Below, piece after piece: positions 10,157 through 15,000 of a DNA stretch of 15,000 nt. The notes under the pieces are model-generated. The model saw only the letters and a list, made by a program, of their open reading frames with translations. It ran no database searches and had not been told where the DNA came from. Source of the stretch: Chrysomallon squamiferum (Eukaryota > Mollusca > Gastropoda > Neomphalida > Peltospiridae); assembly GCA_012295275.1 (NCBI GenBank), contig CM022675.1, positions 16,717,189 through 16,732,188 of the forward strand, in the 5' to 3' direction. Position 1 is the first letter of the stretch. The number at the start of each line of letters is the position of its first letter. A program made the position numbers and the translations under genes.

Positions 10157-10509
10157 AGGTGTAACCATACTATTGTATATGTACTATATTTCTAAGTAAC
10201 CATATACATATAAATATACGTAGTTGATAATGTACGGAAACATAAAAAAAAAATTTAATTTAATAAAAAGAAAACGTTAAAAGAATTTAAGATATTAATA
10301 GCTAGACTTGTTATCTCCAATACTACATACACACACACGCAAAGACGATTATCGCCAACATTTAGTGTGTACTATTTCACCAGCTAAAACAAAAGTAATA
10401 AAGAATTTATTTCAAATACGCACAAAATGTATAAATAAATATAATACTTACCCTGACAAGTTGAATATAACATTACCATGCAAACAACAAATATTTGTAA
10501 GAACAACAT
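8503..10509 (-). CDS. Secreted two-module ShKT-like cysteine-rich protein, four exons (gene 1)
   Basis: The coding exons, in order on the minus strand, are 10509-10452, 10001-9963, 9202-9098 and 8657-8503. Every junction is GT/AG and every intron is phase 1. The join is 357 nt: 118 residues and a TAA stop. Residues 1 to about 20 form a hydrophobic signal peptide (MLFLQIFVVCMVMLY core), with cleavage likely near residues 18-20. Module 1 has Cys 21, 30, 34, 50, 59, 63 and 66 and ends C-KQS-C-GT-C, the classic ShKT ending. Module 2 has Cys 72, 80, 96, 103, 107 and 109 and begins with the C-x-D signature (Asp74). An N-glycosylation sequon (Asn110-Met-Thr) follows the last Cys. ShKT modules occur in secreted toxins, proteases and matrix proteins, and on their own they do not fix a function. 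An extracellular role is inferred and the target is unknown. The exact acceptor and 3' end are the least certain parts. An EGF-like reading of the first Cys pair was considered less likely. Confidence 0.8.
8672..8908. repeat. ATC/ATT/GTC trinucleotide tract in intron 3 of gene 1
   Basis: Imperfect trinucleotide repeat of about 235 bp, starting about 15 nt upstream of the exon 4 acceptor and filling over half of the 440-nt intron. ORFs of Met/Ile or Ile/Val through it on the two strands are repeat artefacts. Confidence 0.9.
9098..9202 (-). other. Gene 1 exon 3: rest of ShKT-like module 1
   Basis: A long T-rich tract ending tttgtcatcag| precedes the exon, which ends ACA A|GTAAGT. The exon encodes an alanine-rich stretch (AAGAQAEAATAFATS) between two cysteines and then NNCKQSCGTCT. 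That last segment matches the C-xxx-C-xx-C end of ShKT domains. It also resembles the partial exon of gene 2 at 14952-15000 (NNCRQWCGLC). Confidence 0.8.
9391..9454. repeat. (TAATA)n pentanucleotide microsatellite, intron 2 of gene 1
   Basis: About 12.8 exact TAATA units, then a degenerate tail of atagta words that grades into the 27-bp array. Confidence 0.95.
9577..9698. repeat. 27-bp minisatellite, about 4.5 copies, intron 2 of gene 1
   Basis: Units of 27 bp containing agagtagagttgagtttat at 9604, 9631 and 9658, with a shorter copy before and a partial copy after. It appears derived from the neighbouring agta-type sequence. Confidence 0.85.
9963..10001 (-). other. Gene 1 exon 2: 39-nt exon with the first cysteine pair
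   Basis: The acceptor is tttttaaaag|CG and the donor is A|GTAAGA. The exon is 13 codons' worth, phase 1 at both ends, so skipping it would keep the frame. It encodes CTDDKYGQNCEL, which carries the CxD start of a ShKT-like module. The pyrimidine tract before the acceptor is T-rich but interrupted by A residues, so splicing could be weak. Confidence 0.75.
10096..10152. repeat. (AC)n microsatellite, intron 1 of gene 1
   Basis: 57 bases of uninterrupted AC between exons 1 and 2 of gene 1. Confidence 0.97.
10452..10509 (-). other. Gene 1 exon 1: signal peptide
   Basis: The start codon at 10509-10507 has four A residues before it, a good animal start context. Nineteen codons follow, ending in Ser-Thr-Cys-Gln, then one G before the donor G|GTAAGTATT, which matches the metazoan consensus almost perfectly. 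The n-region is very short and carries no basic residue, while the hydrophobic core is typical. I saw no in-frame upstream ATG between the TATA box and this start. Confidence 0.8.
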
Positions 10510-10566
10510 TTTTACAACAGATCTCGTCTTCTCTGATCTCTGATGTCTACACAGAAATGTTTCCTT

Positions 10567-10574
10567 TATTTATA
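10567..10574 (-). promoter_or_regulatory. TATA box of gene 1
   Basis: The minus strand reads ACTATAAATAAAGG here, containing a full TATAAATA. It lies 58 nt upstream of the gene 1 start codon. A transcription start about 30 nt downstream would fall near 10543 and leave a short 5' leader of about 35 nt. Confidence 0.6.
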
Positions 10575-10920
10575 GTCAGAAGATGTTCTGTATCTTAATT
10601 AATTTTTGTAGAAAGTCACGTTTTCATCTTGTTCAAGTTTAGCAGATGCTACCTATTTTATCAGAAAATCGCTTTAATTCGTTTAACTGCTTTAAATTTT
10701 ATGGGTCAAAACGACTTCACGTATTTCTTATGTCATGCTCCATTTAACATCTGGGTTAAAATATTCTAATCAAAATCAGTGCAATAAAACAAATGTATTT
10801 TGTTAAAGTGTTAGTTCTATAACTTTATTTTATTCTATTTTTTGTTGAATATTTCACTGAGCATTGCAAAAATATTTCTTTAAACTGTTTATGCGTGATC
10901 ATCTTTTTACATTTAGCATT
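10575..10920. other. Upstream region of gene 1, nothing further recognised
   Basis: AT-rich sequence upstream of the TATA box. It presumably holds the proximal control region of gene 1, but no specific binding sites can be named from sequence alone. Confidence 0.4.
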
Positions 10921-10927
10921 TTTATTA

Positions 10928-10995
<68 letters not shown>

Positions 10996-11048
10996 GTTAT
11001 GATTATTATTATTAGTAGTAGTAGTAGTAGTAGTATAATTATTATTAA
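10921..11048. repeat. (ATT)n and (AGT)n compound microsatellite
   Basis: About 25 ATT units, a short mixed segment, then about seven AGT units. The poly-Ile ORF here is a repeat artefact. Confidence 0.95.
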
Positions 11049-11525
11049 CATTTTTGGAAACAATTTTAATCAGTATTCGATATCTGTTTAAAAGTATTAA
11101 AACAATTTTTAAAAATTATAAATTTATTTACTTAAATTAAACAAATATTTGTTATTTCTTTCTAAAAAAAAATTAAAAAAAAAACAAAAAAAAAAAAAAA
11201 TCAGTGAGGGTATTTTAATATCAGTGTGTAAGACGATGTGCAGAAATTCAGTTACTTGTACTCAAATGGTGAAGGTCGGCCCAGGTAAAACGTAAATGAA
11301 AGAACGTGATAATTAAAAATTAGAACAAAGCATCTAACCAATCAGACGACAGCTTTCATTCTTCTGCATGTCACCGATTTGTTGGTTTCCCTAGATAAAT
11401 GTATTTTATCTGTCAATAGCGTTAATCAATAATAAAATAGTCTGATTTAGTTGTACGTACTTTACTTAAATTTTATGATGACCATACAATAAATTAAATC
11501 GGACAGTAGTGTCCACCAATTAATT
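11049..11525. other. No gene recognised
   Basis: AT-rich sequence with an A-rich run at 11164-11200 interrupted by T and C, which could be the tail of a decayed retroelement. No coding evidence. Confidence 0.45.
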
Positions 11526-11680
11526 TCCTGATAAAAAAAACAACGAGTACAAAATTAACTGTCAAGCTGTCTCATGTCCGACTCCTCAGCAGGTTGTAGA
11601 CTAGCTACGTACTTTCTGACTGTTTTACACTCACCATATTACTTTACTAAATTTTCTGACAGTTGTCTGAATTATAAATA
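11526..11680 (-). repeat. Dispersed repeat, copy B (inverted relative to copy A)
   Basis: The minus strand of this block aligns with 1395-1551 over its full length, with clustered differences in the middle (about 11590-11620). The two copies point toward each other and enclose gene 1. Confidence 0.75.
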
Positions 11681-12088
11681 ACCCATTAAATAACACACAA
11701 AAATAATTTTTATAGAGAGTTTCTCGAAAACCCTTCTAGTACATTACTTTAATAACTGAGATGATCAGTACAAAGAAAACACACACATTAAGGTCAGTGA
11801 CGGATGTTTTTGTGATGCCTCGCGGCTGTTTTTCAACTCTTTACCTACTCTTGTTTGTTTGTTTTCCTTATTTTTTTAATATACGTACAAACAACGTACT
11901 TTTATGTAGGTGTATCTGTATGCATGGAGGTGTACGTGTAATTGTGCGTGTATATATGTTCTCTTGTATTTGTGTATGTTAGTATGTGAGTGTGTGTGTG
12001 TGTGAATGTATATAATGTTTGTATATTTCTGTATGTATGGAATGTAATTATGCATGTCTGTTATTTTCTCTCAGTGTATGCATTCGTA

Positions 12089-12091
<3 letters not shown>
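11681..12091. other. No gene recognised
   Basis: T-rich sequence passing into TG-rich degenerate repeats (11925-12060). A 73-codon plus-strand ORF at 11761 has no supporting features. Confidence 0.45.
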
Positions 12092-12146
<55 letters not shown>

Positions 12147-12147
12147 T

Positions 12148-12190
<43 letters not shown>

Positions 12191-12237
12191 TATATATATA
12201 TATATACACGTATTTATAGTCGTATGTATATATATAT
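12092..12237. repeat. (AT)n/(AC)n compound microsatellite
   Basis: Long AT runs broken by two short ACACAC blocks. Three overlapping Tyr/Ile ORFs here are repeat artefacts. Confidence 0.95.
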
Positions 12238-12478
12238 AGCTATAGATATATTTATGTATGTATGTACGTATGAGTATTTGTAGGCATAGGTACGTCGGGT
12301 ATGTGTGTGTATTTGGAATATTCTACAGACTTATGTTAGACTGCACACAGACAATGATGGGGAACGCGTGGGTACAGGAGAACAAAGACGTTAAAATTGA
12401 AAGGCAAAAGACTGTTTATATGTAAAACAAATACACTATATTTCTAATATACCAAAACATACACAAAAAGAAGCAAAG

Positions 12479-12550
12479 GTAACAACAACAACAACAACAA
12501 CAACACCAGCAACAATAGGAACAATAACAGTAATAATATAAATAATGTTG

Positions 12551-12598
<48 letters not shown>

Positions 12599-12622
12599 GA
12601 AAGAAAAAGGAAAAAAGAAAAA
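12479..12622. repeat. (AAC)n and (AAT)n microsatellites with A/G-rich tail
   Basis: An AAC block near 12482-12512, an AAT block near 12552-12592, then aaag/aaaag-rich sequence. Confidence 0.9.
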
Positions 12623-14210
<1,588 letters not shown>

Positions 14211-14386
14211 TTACATGATGCATAAATAAATAAATAAATAGATAAATAAATAAGTTACATTACATTTACAAAATGCTTTGCACTCTCCTGACTTCATTTT
14301 AGCACAGAAATCAGCTTTCCCTGAAGTTTTATTTCTTCGTTTCAATACTCGACAGAAAAATAAACTTCTATCCCTGCAACCTGCAG
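14211..14386 (-). other. Gene 2 terminal exon (equivalent of gene 1 exon 4)
   Basis: The preferred acceptor is tttatttag|CT, giving Ser-Ala-Gly-Cys at the junction. A second AG six bases on (gctgcag|GT) keeps the same frame but would put two cysteines side by side. The residues after CKCNVT come from TTTA repeats, giving a hydrophobic YLFIYLFI-type tail before TAA. As in gene 1, a possible donor AT|GTAATG overlaps the last cysteine. Confidence 0.78.
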
Positions 14387-15000
14387 CTAAATAAATAAAT
14401 AAATAAATAAATAAATATTAGTAATAAGACGCTGTGGATTACATATACTGTAATTAAATAATAATGATAATGATAAAGATAATTTGTACAGTTCTGTTTT
14501 AATATACATTTTAATTTATACAACTCTGTTTTAATATACATTTTAATTTGTACAACTCTGTTGTAGTATACATTTTAATTTATACAACTCTGTTTTAATA
14601 TACATTTTAATTTATACAACTCTGTTTTAATATACATTTTAATTTATACAACTCTGTTTTAATATACATTTTAATTTATACAACTCTGTTTTAATATACA
14701 TTTTAATTTGTACAACTCTGTTGTAGTATACATTTTAGGTTGTACAACTCTGTTATAACGTACGTTGTAATGTATACAAGTCTGTTAGTTTATACGTTTT
14801 AATTTGTACAGCTGTTATAGAATAGGTTTTAATTTTCACGACTCTGATAGAAATATACATTGTAATATGTACAACTCTTTTAGAAAATACATTGAATTTG
14901 TTCAATTCTTTTAGAATCTATGTTGTAATTTGTACAACTCTGTAAACTCACAGGAAGGATCACAAAGTCCACACCATTGTCTGCAGTTGTTTCGCACAAA
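14211..15000 (-). CDS. Paralogous ShKT-like secreted protein, 3' part only (gene 2)
   Basis: The gene enters from the right edge. The visible coding parts are >15000-14952 and 14386-14211, separated by a 565-nt phase-1 intron (donor T|GTGAGT). The first piece encodes FVRNNCRQWCGLCDPS, the end of a ShKT-like module. The second encodes a full module of six cysteines with spacing C-7-C-15-C-7-C-3-C-1-C. It shares CxDRxxxFCR, TSGKADFCA and CKAFCKCNVT with the last exon of gene 1. It stops at TAA 14213-14211 after a tail read through a (TTTA)n repeat. The 5' exons and signal peptide lie outside the window. Same strand, same phase and same exon order indicate a tandem duplicate of gene 1. The two copies are well diverged, with loop residues mostly different. 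Confidence 0.78.
14222..14252. repeat. (AAAT)n microsatellite in the gene 2 3' coding end
   Basis: AAAT units with one GATA-type interruption. Read on the minus strand, they encode the predicted C-terminal tail of gene 2. Confidence 0.85.
14388..14417. repeat. (AAAT)n microsatellite at the gene 2 acceptor
   Basis: A run of AAAT units. On the minus strand it reads (ATTT)n and leads directly into the preferred acceptor ATTTAG, so it supplies the tract before the splice site. Confidence 0.85.
14485..14943. repeat. 32-bp minisatellite inside the last intron of gene 2
   Basis: About 14 copies of a 32-bp unit built on acaactctgttttaatatac. The first eight (to about 14740) are nearly identical, and the rest diverge step by step toward the gene 2 donor site. 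The array starts about 8 nt from the donor at 14951, so it fills most of this 565-nt intron. Confidence 0.9.
14952..15000 (-). other. Gene 2 exon (partial, equivalent of gene 1 exon 3)
   Basis: The frame stays open to the window edge and ends GAT CCT TCC T|GTGAGT, phase 1. The C-xxx-C-xx-C ending aligns with gene 1 exon 3 and extends two residues further (Asp-Pro, then Ser) before the donor. Confidence 0.75.

Noticed and set aside
10308-10598. 96-codon plus-strand ORF
   Set aside because: It lies opposite exon 1 and the promoter of gene 1. It has low-complexity composition and no recognisable domain.
11990-12283. Three overlapping Tyr/Ile ORFs
   Set aside because: They are translations of (AT)n and (AC)n microsatellites in three frames.

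Overview
This window looks like AT-rich, repeat-dense nuclear DNA of an invertebrate animal. It contains no bacterial-type genes and no long open reading frames. Dinucleotide to pentanucleotide microsatellites, several minisatellites and a TA-flanked cut-and-paste transposon remnant are spread throughout. The only convincing coding sequence is split into small exons with consensus GT/AG junctions. A mollusc or related lophotrochozoan is my best guess, from repeat density and from small secreted ShK-toxin-like (ShKT) cysteine-rich genes, but the sequence does not prove it.

The main content is a pair of related genes in tandem, both on the minus strand. Gene 1 (start codon at 10509, stop at 8503) can be assembled completely from four exons: a signal-peptide exon, a 39-nt exon, a 105-nt exon and a 155-nt terminal exon. 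All three introns are phase 1, and the joined frame is exactly 119 codons (118 residues plus stop). The product is a small secreted protein with two cysteine-rich ShKT-like modules. A TATA box lies about 58 nt upstream of the start codon. Gene 2 enters from the right edge. The end of its third-exon equivalent (14952 to beyond 15000) and its terminal exon (14386 to 14211) are visible. The terminal exon aligns along its length with that of gene 1, so the two are paralogues. Their order, strand and intron phase match a locally duplicated family of secreted effector or matrix-type proteins.

Layout: 1-2400 has a CA-rich microsatellite, a short tandem duplication and one copy of a dispersed ~157-bp repeat (1395-1551). 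2400-6000 is intergenic sequence with 19-, 26-, 16- and 27-bp minisatellites. 6779-7501 is a 723-bp non-autonomous transposon resembling pogo/Tigger elements. 8057-8136 is a long (AG)n tract. 8503-10574 is gene 1 with its promoter; its introns are filled with ATC/ATT-type, TAATA, 27-bp and (AC)n repeats. 10575-14210 is the intergenic spacer between the paralogues. It carries (ATT)n, (AT)n, (AAC)n and (GA)n tracts, the inverted partner of the dispersed repeat (11526-11680) and a GC-richer patch near 13300-13560 that may be an old SINE. 14211-15000 is the 3' part of gene 2, with a 32-bp minisatellite filling its last intron.

The exon structure was found by reading splice signals, intron phase and cysteine spacing by eye. 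No transcript or database evidence was available.
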